64,000 nt of DNA, from the NCBI GenBank assembly GCA_041395665.1, contig JAWLAB010000002.1:248001-312000 (forward strand), given 5' to 3'. Positions 34,964 to 43,565 of this stretch are shown piece after piece. The stretch's first letter is position 1; every line of letters starts with the position of its first letter. The position numbers and the translations under genes were made by a program. The notes beneath the pieces were generated by a model. That model did not search any database. It was not told the origin of the DNA and saw nothing but the letters and a program-made list of their open reading frames with translations. The DNA comes from Pseudomonadales bacterium. GTDB lineage: Bacteria > Pseudomonadota > Gammaproteobacteria > Pseudomonadales > UBA7239.

Positions 34964-36577
34964 TTATTTGCTGACTTTGAAATCAGTTTTAGTGCGATCC
35001 CACACAGCACCGCTCAAACCTTTTTCGCGCAATTTGTATTTTTGCACTTTGTTGGTTGGCGTCATGGGCAATTCACTCACAAATTCGATGTAGCGCGGCA
35101 CAAAAAAGTAAGGCGCGTTATCGTTGATGTAGCGCGCCAATTCTTCTGCGCTGACGGAAGCATCGGGTTTCAATACCACATCAATTTTTAATTCTGCTTC
35201 GCTCTCAATGTGTTCTGATGGAATACCAAAACAGGCGACCGCTTGCACAGCGGGATGCTGCATCACAGCGTGCTCCACTTGCAGAGAAGAAATATTGCGG
35301 CCTTTATCACGAATGTAATCGCTTTTTCTATCGACAAAAAAGTAATCGCCATCTGCATCGCGCACACCGAGATCTCCGGTGCGATACCATTCGCCAAAAT
35401 ACGCATTGTTGGTGGCGTTTGGATTTTCAAAATAACCATTGAAAATCGCAAACGGCCGCAGCGGGTGTAAACAGAATTCCCCTGGCGTTCCCGCAGGACA
35501 TTCATTGCCTGCATCATCGCGAATAGAAACTTCCACACCCGTGGCAACACTACCGAGACAATTAGGCTTCCACTGCTTTTCACCATCTTCTAAACAGCGC
35601 AAAATCAGTGCCGCTTCACTTTGCCCGAAACCTTTTTGTATGCGCTCAATACCAAAGCGCTGCATAAACGGTTTTGTCATATGCGGCGGCAGCGGAATCA
35701 CATTGGCATAACGCAGTGTGGTTTTGGCATCGTCTGGCGTTTCTGGCGCGTTCCACAAAAACATGTGCATTGCGCCCAGTGTTGTCGTTTCTGTCGCGCC
35801 ATAGTGTTTGATGCGATCCCAAAAATTAGATGCGGAAAAATGCTCATCCAGCGCAACGGGAAGCCCAACAATCAATGCACGGAAAACACTGGTAATCCAC
35901 GCGCCGGTGTTGTACAGCGGCATGCAGTTATAAATCACATCACCGGCTTTTGCTGCAAAATATTCGCGCGCACTTTCTGCAGCGTTGATCCACACATTGT
36001 GCGGCTGCATCACGCCTTTGGATTTTCCGGTGGTGCCAGATGTCCACAAAATAGCGCAAGTATCGCCGTAAGAAACATCAACAGCATCAGGCTCTGCATC
36101 CGATAGTTTTTCAAACGCGGCTAGATCCACCGCGCCAGCAGGCAAGCTGCCGCCTGCATTAACTTTTACAACTAAAGATTGATAACTCTTGCTATCCACA
36201 GCGTCTGCAAGGCGCGGATATTTATCCGTATCGGTGACTAACACTTTGCCTTTGCTTTCTTCGATAGCTTCGCGCAACCACTCGCCTTTGTAATCACCAT
36301 TGATCGGCACCCACACTGCGCCGAGTTTGTTGGCAGCAAATGCCATCATGATAAATTCCACACAGCTGCGCATAAAAATAATAACGCGATCATCTTTTTG
36401 CACGCCAAGATTTTTCAATCCCGCCGCGTAGCGATTCACTGTGCGATTTACTTCGCCATAGGTGTAGCAGCGATCATCCACTAAATAACACGGCGCATCG
36501 GGAATCGCTTGCGCCTGCAACATCAAAATGCGACCCAGTGTGCGATCAGCAGGGTTTTCGAGTGGCAGTACATTCAT
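34964..36577 (-). CDS. AMP-dependent acyl-CoA synthetase/ligase (CaiC-like)
   Basis: This is an ANL-superfamily ligase that activates a carboxylic acid through an acyl-AMP and forms the CoA thioester. Visible motifs are the P-loop-like ILWTSGTTGKSKGVMQPH, the adenylate site GFGQSEAAL, YRTGDLGVRDADGDYFFVDR with the hinge DRKSDYIRDKGRNIS, and the C-terminal lysine segment PTNKVQKYKLRE. It most resembles the crotonobetaine/carnitine-CoA ligase group, but the substrate is not evident. The ATG at 36577 has AGGA eight bases upstream; the frame is open to 36598. It is divergent from the GMC oxidoreductase, which suggests a shared pathway. Confidence 0.82.
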   Translation of the reverse strand: MNVLPLENPADRTLGRILMLQAQAIPDAPCYLVDDRCYTYGEVNRTVNRYAAGLKNLGVQKDDRVIIFMRSCVEFIMMAFAANKLGAVWVPINGDYKGEWLREAIEESKGKVLVTDTDKYPRLADAVDSKSYQSLVVKVNAGGSLPAGAVDLAAFEKLSDAEPDAVDVSYGDTCAILWTSGTTGKSKGVMQPHNVWINAAESAREYFAAKAGDVIYNCMPLYNTGAWITSVFRALIVGLPVALDEHFSASNFWDRIKHYGATETTTLGAMHMFLWNAPETPDDAKTTLRYANVIPLPPHMTKPFMQRFGIERIQKGFGQSEAALILRCLEDGEKQWKPNCLGSVATGVEVSIRDDAGNECPAGTPGEFCLHPLRPFAIFNGYFENPNATNNAYFGEWYRTGDLGVRDADGDYFFVDRKSDYIRDKGRNISSLQVEHAVMQHPAVQAVACFGIPSEHIESEAELKIDVVLKPDASVSAEELARYINDNAPYFFVPRYIEFVSELPMTPTNKVQKYKLREKGLSGAVWDRTKTDFKVSK

Positions 36578-36681
36578 GGCGCATTTCCTATCCGTCAAAA
36601 TAGCTGCTCACACTACCAGTGCAGCCGACAAAAACACAACGCAAGACACTGCGCTTTTTAACTAGCGACTATCTACTTCTC

Positions 36682-36707
36682 TTTCACCATTTCTTGGTAG
36701 AGTGAAA
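36682..36707. promoter_or_regulatory. Imperfect inverted repeat in the divergent acs/GMC spacer
   Basis: TTTCACCA and TGGTAGAGTGAAA form a hyphenated inverted repeat (outer TTTCAC/GTGAAA, inner CCA/TGG) in the 146-base spacer between the divergent acyl-CoA synthetase and GMC oxidoreductase genes. It could be an operator. The match to any known regulator is not clear. Confidence 0.3.
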
Positions 36708-36723
36708 ACCTTTTTTGCACGGG

Positions 36724-38346
36724 ATGATGGATATGGGCAACGCAAAAACCAACGACAACCACTACGACTACATCGTGGTCGGTGGCGGCTCCACCGGCTG
36801 TATCGTTGCCGGACGGCTCGCTGAAGCAGGCGCGGGCAGCGTGCTGTTACTGGAAGGCGCCGATCGCGCCGAAGCAAACCCCGAAACGCTGAGCGCTGAC
36901 GGTTTCAAATACGCCTTCGCCAACGACAAAGTGATGTTGGATCGCATGAGCGCCGAGCAAGCACAGTGCGGCGGTCGCACGCTGTACGCTGGTTCTGGTC
37001 GTGGCATGGGCGGCAGCGGCAGCGTCAACGGCATGGTCTATACCCGTGGCGACAAACACGATTTCGCGCAGTGGCCTCAAGGATGGCAGTGGGACGATGT
37101 CGCGCCCGCCTATGCAAAACTCGAAGAGCGCCTGCGCCCGCGCCACCGCGAAGCCACCGCATTCACCGAAACTGCACTCACCGCCGCCGAAGCCGCTGGC
37201 TTCCAACGCAAGCACGGTTTGAATGACGGTCAATTAAATGGCTTTATGGGTTACAACGACATGAACTATGAAGGCGACAAACGCCGCAGTTCTTATGTCG
37301 CTTTCATCGCAGAAAATAAATCTTCTACGCTGACAGTAAAAACCAAAAGCTTAGTACAAAAAATTCTTTTTGACGGACAACGCGCCGTAGACATTGAAGC
37401 TGTTGTGCAAGGCAAGCTGCAAACTTTTCACGCCAATAAAGAAATTATTTTGTGTGCTGGCGCACTGGAAACACCAAAATTGTTGATGTTGTCTGGTGTT
37501 GGTCCACAGGCGCATTTGCAATCTTTCAACATTCCCGTGATCAAAGATGTCGCCAGCATAGGCAGCAACTTACAAGACCACCCCAATGTGTCGCTGTTTT
37601 TTCAAGGCAGAAAACCGGTCGATTTTCGCTACCCACAAATGTATGGCTTCACGCGTTGCAATCCAGATTTAGATTTACCTGCCGATCAAGCCGATACTTG
37701 TTTTGCATGGTTAGCTGCACCAGTGACCATGCAACAATCGATGACGCGCATGGCACCTGCAACGATACTGCACGGCAAAAAGTTTTTTAATCCAGTGTTG
37801 AAAGGTTTGATTCGCTGCGCATTAAAAATTGCACTGCTATTGCCGCCAGTGAATCGCTTTATCAATAATTTGTACGGCATTGTGATTATTCTGGGCAAAC
37901 CACTGTCGCGCGGCACGCTGCGCTTGGCATCGCGCAATGTGAAAGATCCGGCCGTGATCGATCTCGCTTACTACAACAATCCCGCTGACATGGAAACGAT
38001 GATTAACGGCGTAGAGCTTGCTAAAAAAATTGGCGCGCACGAAGGCTTAAAAACCTGGGGCAATCGTTTAATGGCACCACCCACGCGCTCCAGTAAACGC
38101 GAAGTGCTGAAAAAATGGATTATCAATACCAGCATGACCACCTTTCATTACTGCGGCACTTGCACCATGGGCGAACAGGATGACGCGCCCGTAGATACGC
38201 GCTTAAAACTGAAAGGTATTGACGGCTTGCGTATTGCTGATGCCTCGGTGATTCCTGTCATTCCTGTCTCCGCACTCAATGCACCGTCGATGATGATTGC
38301 GAACCGCGCGGTGGATTTTATTTTGCAGGACACCAATAAGTATTAA
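36724..38346 (+). CDS. GMC-family FAD-dependent alcohol oxidoreductase
   Basis: This glucose-methanol-choline family flavoenzyme oxidises an alcohol, like choline or aliphatic alcohol dehydrogenases. It has about 540 residues. The N-terminal FAD motif is DYIVVGGGSTGCIVAGRLAE; GRGMGGSGSVNGMVYTRG, ILCAGALETPKLLMLSGVGP and QDHPNVSL are typical. The C-terminal His-Asn pair lies in TFHYCGTCTMG and VSALNAPSMMIANRAV. The start is uncertain among ATG codons at 36724, 36727 and 36733, with no strong ribosome-binding site. The divergent acyl-CoA synthetase could act on an acid derived from its aldehyde product. Confidence 0.85.
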   Translation: MMDMGNAKTNDNHYDYIVVGGGSTGCIVAGRLAEAGAGSVLLLEGADRAEANPETLSADGFKYAFANDKVMLDRMSAEQAQCGGRTLYAGSGRGMGGSGSVNGMVYTRGDKHDFAQWPQGWQWDDVAPAYAKLEERLRPRHREATAFTETALTAAEAAGFQRKHGLNDGQLNGFMGYNDMNYEGDKRRSSYVAFIAENKSSTLTVKTKSLVQKILFDGQRAVDIEAVVQGKLQTFHANKEIILCAGALETPKLLMLSGVGPQAHLQSFNIPVIKDVASIGSNLQDHPNVSLFFQGRKPVDFRYPQMYGFTRCNPDLDLPADQADTCFAWLAAPVTMQQSMTRMAPATILHGKKFFNPVLKGLIRCALKIALLLPPVNRFINNLYGIVIILGKPLSRGTLRLASRNVKDPAVIDLAYYNNPADMETMINGVELAKKIGAHEGLKTWGNRLMAPPTRSSKREVLKKWIINTSMTTFHYCGTCTMGEQDDAPVDTRLKLKGIDGLRIADASVIPVIPVSALNAPSMMIANRAVDFILQDTNKY

Positions 38347-38347
38347 T

Positions 38348-39544
38348 TTACTCGGCACGCAAGGCTTCGATCGGATCTAGCCGCGAAGCCTGCCACGCGG
38401 GCGCAATCCCCGAAAACAGCCCAATCACTGCCGACAAACCAAACGACAGCACAAAATAAAATGCCTGAATAGTGATTGGCATGCTGGGCATCACCGCTTT
38501 TAGTCCACCCAATAATAACGCCACGCTGAGTAAACCCAACGCTCCACCCAATACCGACAAAAAAATCGCTTCGCCCAAAAACAGTAACAGCAGTTGTTGC
38601 TGCGTTGTTCCCATCGCGCGCAATAAACCAATTTCGGCTGTGCGTTCACGCAAAGTGGTTGTCATGATCGTGAGCACACCAACACCACCCACCAATAACG
38701 AAATGCTGCCCAAAGCTGCAATCGCCATCGTCAGCAAACTCAGAATACGATCCAAACTGGATAACATATCGTCTTGCGTGAATAGCGTGACATCGTCATC
38801 GCCGTGTAAGTCACGAATTTTTTGTTTAATTTTTTCTGAGATGATTTCTGATGTGGTGTTGTCAGAAAAAACTACATCCATTTCTTGCAAGTTTTCACGA
38901 TTGAACAATTGCAGTGCGCGACCGGCAGGAATGTAAGCAATCTCATCCAAATCAGTGCCTAAAAAACTGCCTTTGCTTTCCATCACACCGACCACACGAA
39001 AACGCGCGCTGCCAATGCGTACAAATTGCCCCAATGGATTATCGTCAGCAAACAAGGCTTGTCGCAATTTACTGCCCAGTACCACGAAAGGTCGCGCATT
39101 ATTGGGATCGTCCGCCGGCAAAAAACTGCCCACGGCTACCGGCATTTGCCACGCGGCAGAGGCCTCACTGCCCACACCAAAAATATCGGTGTCGCGCGAA
39201 CGCGAGCCGATAGCAACACGCCCCGTGCCCATCACTATCGGCACCACATACTGCACATCGCGCAAATGACGCAGTGCTTCGCTATCCGAAATAGTCAACG
39301 GACGCACGGTGCTCAATACGCCCGCCATGCCCATGGTTTGATTTTTTCCCGGCGAGACTTTGACAATGCGCGAGCCAAATTGCGAAAAACTATCCAGCAC
39401 ATACAGGCGCAAGCCTTCGCCCACCGCTGTTAGCAAAATAACAGCGGCAATACCAATGCCAATGCCTGTTGCCGTCAGCAATGTGCGCAGACGACCAGCG
39501 CGCAGCGCACAAAAAATCCATTGCAACGCGTCTGCTGTTCTCAT
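38348..39544 (-). CDS. ABC transporter permease, MacB/FtsX type (second permease)
   Basis: This is a protein of about 398 residues with the MacB layout: an N-terminal helix (LLTATGIGIGIAAVILLTAVGEG), a periplasmic MacB_PCD domain (about 45-240) and three C-terminal helices of the FtsX domain (SISLLVGGVGVLTIMTTTL, EIGLLRAMGTTQQQ). The frame is open to 39664, but ATG 39544 overlaps the upstream permease stop (ATGA) and gives the right N-terminus. It is the last gene of a four-gene exporter operon. Such systems export lipoproteins, peptides or small molecules; the cargo is unknown. Confidence 0.85.
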   Translation of the reverse strand: MRTADALQWIFCALRAGRLRTLLTATGIGIGIAAVILLTAVGEGLRLYVLDSFSQFGSRIVKVSPGKNQTMGMAGVLSTVRPLTISDSEALRHLRDVQYVVPIVMGTGRVAIGSRSRDTDIFGVGSEASAAWQMPVAVGSFLPADDPNNARPFVVLGSKLRQALFADDNPLGQFVRIGSARFRVVGVMESKGSFLGTDLDEIAYIPAGRALQLFNRENLQEMDVVFSDNTTSEIISEKIKQKIRDLHGDDDVTLFTQDDMLSSLDRILSLLTMAIAALGSISLLVGGVGVLTIMTTTLRERTAEIGLLRAMGTTQQQLLLLFLGEAIFLSVLGGALGLLSVALLLGGLKAVMPSMPITIQAFYFVLSFGLSAVIGLFSGIAPAWQASRLDPIEALRAE

Positions 39545-40857
39545 GTCATTTTTCCTGCCAGCGCATCGACGGGTTGTTGTCGCGCCGCGCGCGTCGCAGG
39601 CAGCCACGCAAAAACCAAACCAGAAAAAAGCGCGATGCACATGGATGTCACCACAGCCCACCACGGCGCAGCAAACGGCACACTAGGCCACAACCATCGC
39701 CCAACCAACACCAGCAACTCACCGACAAATACGCCACACAACGCACCCGCCAAACACAGCAACAACGATTCCAATAAAAACAAACGCCGCACATGATGAT
39801 CGGATGCGCCAAGTGCTTTGAGCAACCCAATTTCTTTCGTGCGTTGCGAAACGCTGATCAGCGTCAAATTCATCACCAACACGCCAGCCACCAGCAAACT
39901 AATGCCCGCGATGGCACCGACACCCAGCGTTAGTGCCGCAAAAATATTGTCGAAAGTTTTCATCATGGAATCAGGTTTGACGACCGTGACATCCTCTTCA
40001 CCTTGATGCAATTCACGAAATGCATCCAATAATTCTGTTTGTAATTTGTCGATGTTGTAATACTCGCGCGGCTGTACGATCACACGAAACAAACCTTCAC
40101 GATTGAACAACATTTGCGTTGAAGCCACTGGCACAATCACGGCATCACTGAGATCAAAACCGGAAGAGTCTGCCTTACCCGATAGCAAACCAATGACACG
40201 AAAACGGCGATCACCAATTTTCAGCCATGCACCCACAGGCTGTTGGCTGCCGAATAATTCATCCCGTACTTTGCTGCCAATTACGCAAATCGGTTGTGCG
40301 ATATCGTTATCCACTTCAGGAAAAATGGAGCCATTCGTGACTCTCAATTCGCGTATCGAAAAATAATCTGCGTTTGTACCGAGGATCATTACATCACGCG
40401 TTCGTGTATTAGCAGAGACTTCTGTTTTTCCTGCCATCAGCGGCGCAATACGCCATGCACCGTGCAAGCGTGTGTGCAAGGCTTTGACATCAGCGAGCGT
40501 AACATCGCGTGTTGCCGTACCAACTGGCGGCGGCCCACCACCGCCCGTGGTTTCTTTGCGTCCAGGCATCACCACCAATAAATTCGTTCCCATGGATGCA
40601 AATTCATTGCGCACATAGCCGCGCGCGCCTTCGCCCAATGCAGTAAAAGCCACAACAGAACCTACGGCGAGCGTCATCGCTAACAACATCATCGCGGTGC
40701 GAAAACGGTAGCGGCGCAGAACGACAACGGCGAAATGCACACTGTCGCGCCAACTGATTCCTGTTACAGAATTAAGCGAAGAATCGGGAACCGAATCTTG
40801 TGAAAAATTATTGCTGACTGGATGCATTGTTATTGTCGCTGGCGATGCGTCCATCAC
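39541..40857 (-). CDS. ABC transporter permease, MacB/FtsX type (first permease)
   Basis: This is a permease of up to 438 residues with the same layout as its neighbour: N-terminal helix (AMMLLAMTLAVGSVVAFTALGEG), MacB_PCD periplasmic domain and FtsX helices (GISLLVAGVLVMNLTLISVS, EIGLLKALGASDHH). The start at 40857 overlaps the ATPase gene by 50 bases; an ATG at 40827 would still overlap by 20. Two different permeases with one ATPase suggest a heterodimeric membrane part. Confidence 0.85.
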   Translation of the reverse strand: MMDASPATITMHPVSNNFSQDSVPDSSLNSVTGISWRDSVHFAVVVLRRYRFRTAMMLLAMTLAVGSVVAFTALGEGARGYVRNEFASMGTNLLVVMPGRKETTGGGGPPPVGTATRDVTLADVKALHTRLHGAWRIAPLMAGKTEVSANTRTRDVMILGTNADYFSIRELRVTNGSIFPEVDNDIAQPICVIGSKVRDELFGSQQPVGAWLKIGDRRFRVIGLLSGKADSSGFDLSDAVIVPVASTQMLFNREGLFRVIVQPREYYNIDKLQTELLDAFRELHQGEEDVTVVKPDSMMKTFDNIFAALTLGVGAIAGISLLVAGVLVMNLTLISVSQRTKEIGLLKALGASDHHVRRLFLLESLLLCLAGALCGVFVGELLVLVGRWLWPSVPFAAPWWAVVTSMCIALFSGLVFAWLPATRAARQQPVDALAGKMT

Positions 40858-41497
40858 TAAATACTATTTGCCGATGCGCACGCGCGCCCAAAATCTTATC
40901 GTGTGTCACCATCAATAGCGTGATACCCGACGCATTCAATTCTTCCAATAACACCATCACATCGTGACCGGAACGACTGTCTAAATTACCGGTTGGCTCA
41001 TCCGCTAAAATAATTTGCGGCTTCATGACTACAGCGCGACCAATCGCCACGCGCTGTCGCTGCCCGCCTGATAACTGCTGCGGCAAATGATCGGCGCGCG
41101 ACTCTAAATGCAGGCGCTGCAAAACATCGTATGAACGCACACGACGCTCTGCAGGGGCAACACCCGCCAGCACCATGGGCAACTCAATGTTTTCTCTTGC
41201 GGTTAAGCGCGGCACAAGATGATACGCCTGAAACACGAAACCAATTTTTTCACGCCGCACACGAGCGCGCGCTTCTTCATGCAGACCTACTGTTTCCACA
41301 TCGCCCAAAATATAGGATCCACTATCGGGCGTATCCAACAAACCCATCACATTTAATAAAGTAGATTTGCCAGAGCCAGAAGGCCCCATGACAGAAACAT
41401 AATCGCCAGCATCAATGGTTAGACTCACGCCATTCAACGCGCGAATTTCTTCATCACCGAGCGTAAATTGACGAACGATATTCTCTAAACGAATCAC
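40808..41497 (-). CDS. ABC transporter ATP-binding protein (MacB/LolD-like)
   Basis: This is a 229-residue nucleotide-binding subunit. Walker A is GPSGSGKSTLLNVMGLLD, the Q-loop lies in GFVFQAYHLVPRL, the signature is QLSGGQRQRVAIGRAV, Walker B is IILADEPTGNLDS and the H-loop is LLMVTHD. The LDTPDSGSYILGD stretch places it in the MacB/LolD/FtsE branch. It starts with an ATGA overlap after the adaptor gene and is followed by two permease genes. Confidence 0.92.
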   Translation of the reverse strand: MIRLENIVRQFTLGDEEIRALNGVSLTIDAGDYVSVMGPSGSGKSTLLNVMGLLDTPDSGSYILGDVETVGLHEEARARVRREKIGFVFQAYHLVPRLTARENIELPMVLAGVAPAERRVRSYDVLQRLHLESRADHLPQQLSGGQRQRVAIGRAVVMKPQIILADEPTGNLDSRSGHDVMVLLEELNASGITLLMVTHDKILGARAHRQIVFSDGRIASDNNNASSQQ

Positions 41498-42666
41498 AAC
41501 GGTTTTTTCGCAGCAGCTTTTCTATCTTCTTCTGTCTCTTCACGCGCAGAAACACCGTCTTCAACACCTTGTCTATCCGGCGTCAACACCACTTTATCTC
41601 CCGCCTGCAAACCACCACTCACTTCTGTCATAGTCCAGTTTGTTAAACCTGTCACGATGTCTCGCTTATGCAACTTATCACTCTCTAAAACATACACACT
41701 TTTCTTATCCATAATGGATTCTGTTGGTACTCGTAACACGCTATTGCGAGCATCAAGAATAATTTCCACGTCTGCACTATAACCAATTAATAAATTGATA
41801 CCTTCTGGAAGATTATCAAAGCGCACATCGACATCCACCGTGCGTGCTTGTTTTTCAACTTCATCTACATAAGGTGCAACTCGCGTCACATGCCCTGCAA
41901 AAGATTGCCCACGAAATGCGTCAAGTGTGATACGTACCGGTTGTCCAACGCGTAGGGATTTTGCGTCCACCTCATCAATCGGTGCAGTGATGTACAAGCA
42001 TTGATTGTTCATCATCTCAATTACTGGTTTTGTTAATACACCAGAAGGTGAGGGCGTGACATATTCACCCAACTCACTGTTAATTTCGACCACTACGCCA
42101 TCATAAGGAGCACGCAGGAAAGTTAAGTCATAGTGTGATTGCACTAAATCCAAATTAGCACGACTCATTTTTACCTGCGCTTCTGCCGCATCACACGCCT
42201 GTTTTGTTGTAGATGACAAAGTGTGTGCCGCTTCTGTTTGTGCGCTGGAAATTAAGCGTTTTTCATACAAGGATTTTGCACGCTGACTGTCGCGCGCGTT
42301 TTGATTAGCGCTGATGCAGGCCTGTTTCTGTTGATGCTCAGCGGCAGACAGACTCGCCGCAGCTTGCGCGACATTGGCTTTGCGATCTTCGTTCCACAAC
42401 TCCACCAACACTTCGCCCGCTGCAACTTTGTCACCTTTTTTAACATTGAGTTTCTGCACCAAGCCGCCAAGCGCCATTGACAACTCTGAACGCTGGCAAG
42501 CTTTTACCGTTCCCGCGCGCGTGTTAGCCACCGTGGTTTCCACCACCCCCTGATCCACAGCAACCACCGGCACAGGCAGTGCATCCGGCTTACGCAAATA
42601 CTTCAGCAAGCCCACAGCCAATAGCAGCGCAAGGATTAGCAACATCCACTTCTTTGATTGAGTCAT
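41494..42666 (-). CDS. HlyD/MacA-family periplasmic adaptor protein
   Basis: This is a membrane fusion protein of about 390 residues. It has an N-terminal signal-anchor helix (WMLLILALLLAVGLLKYL), the first biotinyl-lipoyl half (GLVQKLNVKKGDKVAAGEVLVELWNE), an alpha-helical hairpin (about 95-165, Ala/Gln-rich), the second lipoyl half (LRAPYDGVVVEINSELGEYV) and the beta-barrel domain. ATG 42666 was chosen because the longer frame to 42771 has no membrane-protein logic. It is the first gene of the exporter operon and would bridge the permeases to an outer-membrane channel, which is not in this window. Confidence 0.88.
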   Translation of the reverse strand: MTQSKKWMLLILALLLAVGLLKYLRKPDALPVPVVAVDQGVVETTVANTRAGTVKACQRSELSMALGGLVQKLNVKKGDKVAAGEVLVELWNEDRKANVAQAAASLSAAEHQQKQACISANQNARDSQRAKSLYEKRLISSAQTEAAHTLSSTTKQACDAAEAQVKMSRANLDLVQSHYDLTFLRAPYDGVVVEINSELGEYVTPSPSGVLTKPVIEMMNNQCLYITAPIDEVDAKSLRVGQPVRITLDAFRGQSFAGHVTRVAPYVDEVEKQARTVDVDVRFDNLPEGINLLIGYSADVEIILDARNSVLRVPTESIMDKKSVYVLESDKLHKRDIVTGLTNWTMTEVSGGLQAGDKVVLTPDRQGVEDGVSAREETEEDRKAAAKKPL

Positions 42667-42841
42667 AGCAACGGCGATCCACCTGCATAAAAACGGCGAC
42701 AAGACTAGCACATCAAATATTTGTGCCCTTAAACACAAGCACTTACAACGCTGACCACACCATCGCGTCACTTAGTATTTCACGAAAATTTCACTAGAAT
42801 CTTGCCGCAACTACACGCAGATCATAAACTGGGATGCCTCC

Positions 42842-43561
42842 ATGACGACTCAACACTGGCGCGGTTTTATTGTTTGCCAATTACTCGGCTTAGGCTTGCT
42901 GGCCAGCTGGCTGTTTCCCGCCACGCGCGTACTGTGGGATGCCATTGATAAAACCGTGTTTTACACCCTGAATGGCTCGCTCAATCCTGCGCCTTCATTG
43001 TGGGGAGAATTCTGGGCGATACTCAATTTTCGTCCGATGGACTTATTGCCTCTTATAGCGATTGCCCCGCTGTTTCTGGTGCCCGATCTCATCATTCCGC
43101 GCTCACAGCGCGCAACCGCCTGCATACAAGTGGCGCTGATTCTGCTCGCTATGTTAGTCATTCGTGTGATCGTCAAAGAAATCACCGAGGCGCTGGAATG
43201 GCGCGCCTACAGCCCCACGCGCACTCTGCAACCCGCCTACTTTTTGAGTGAGTTGTACCCCAATTGGAATCCTAAAGATGCCTCCAGCAGCAGCTTCCCT
43301 GGCGATCACTCGGCGGTGCTGATGATCATCACCAGCTTTCTGCTGCTACAGCGCTTCAACCGTTGGAGCATCTATGTTTTAGCGGTATTTTTTCTATTTG
43401 TAACGCCACGCATGGTCGCCGGCGCGCACTGGTTTACCGATGTGGCGGTCGGCGGCTCCTTGATTGCCACACAGTCGATGGCTTACGGCTATTTCACGCC
43501 GCGGCCTAAACAATGGGCGGAAAAATTGGCAAACCGCTGGCTACCGCAGGGCTGGCGCTGA
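42842..43561 (+). CDS. PAP2-family membrane phosphatase (lipid phosphatase-like)
   Basis: This is a 239-residue integral membrane protein with about six helices. The PAP2 catalytic motifs are SSSFPGDHSAVLMI (motif 2, His) and RMVAGAHWFTDVAVGG (motif 3, His/Asp). Motif 1 is degenerate (KEITEALEWRAYSPTRTLQP). Such enzymes remove phosphate from undecaprenyl pyrophosphate, phosphatidylglycerol phosphate or lipid A on the periplasmic face. The motif arrangement resembles LpxT/lipid A phosphatases, but this is not decisive. It is convergent with ubiB. Confidence 0.75.
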   Translation: MTTQHWRGFIVCQLLGLGLLASWLFPATRVLWDAIDKTVFYTLNGSLNPAPSLWGEFWAILNFRPMDLLPLIAIAPLFLVPDLIIPRSQRATACIQVALILLAMLVIRVIVKEITEALEWRAYSPTRTLQPAYFLSELYPNWNPKDASSSSFPGDHSAVLMIITSFLLLQRFNRWSIYVLAVFFLFVTPRMVAGAHWFTDVAVGGSLIATQSMAYGYFTPRPKQWAEKLANRWLPQGWR

Positions 43562-43565
43562 GGTT

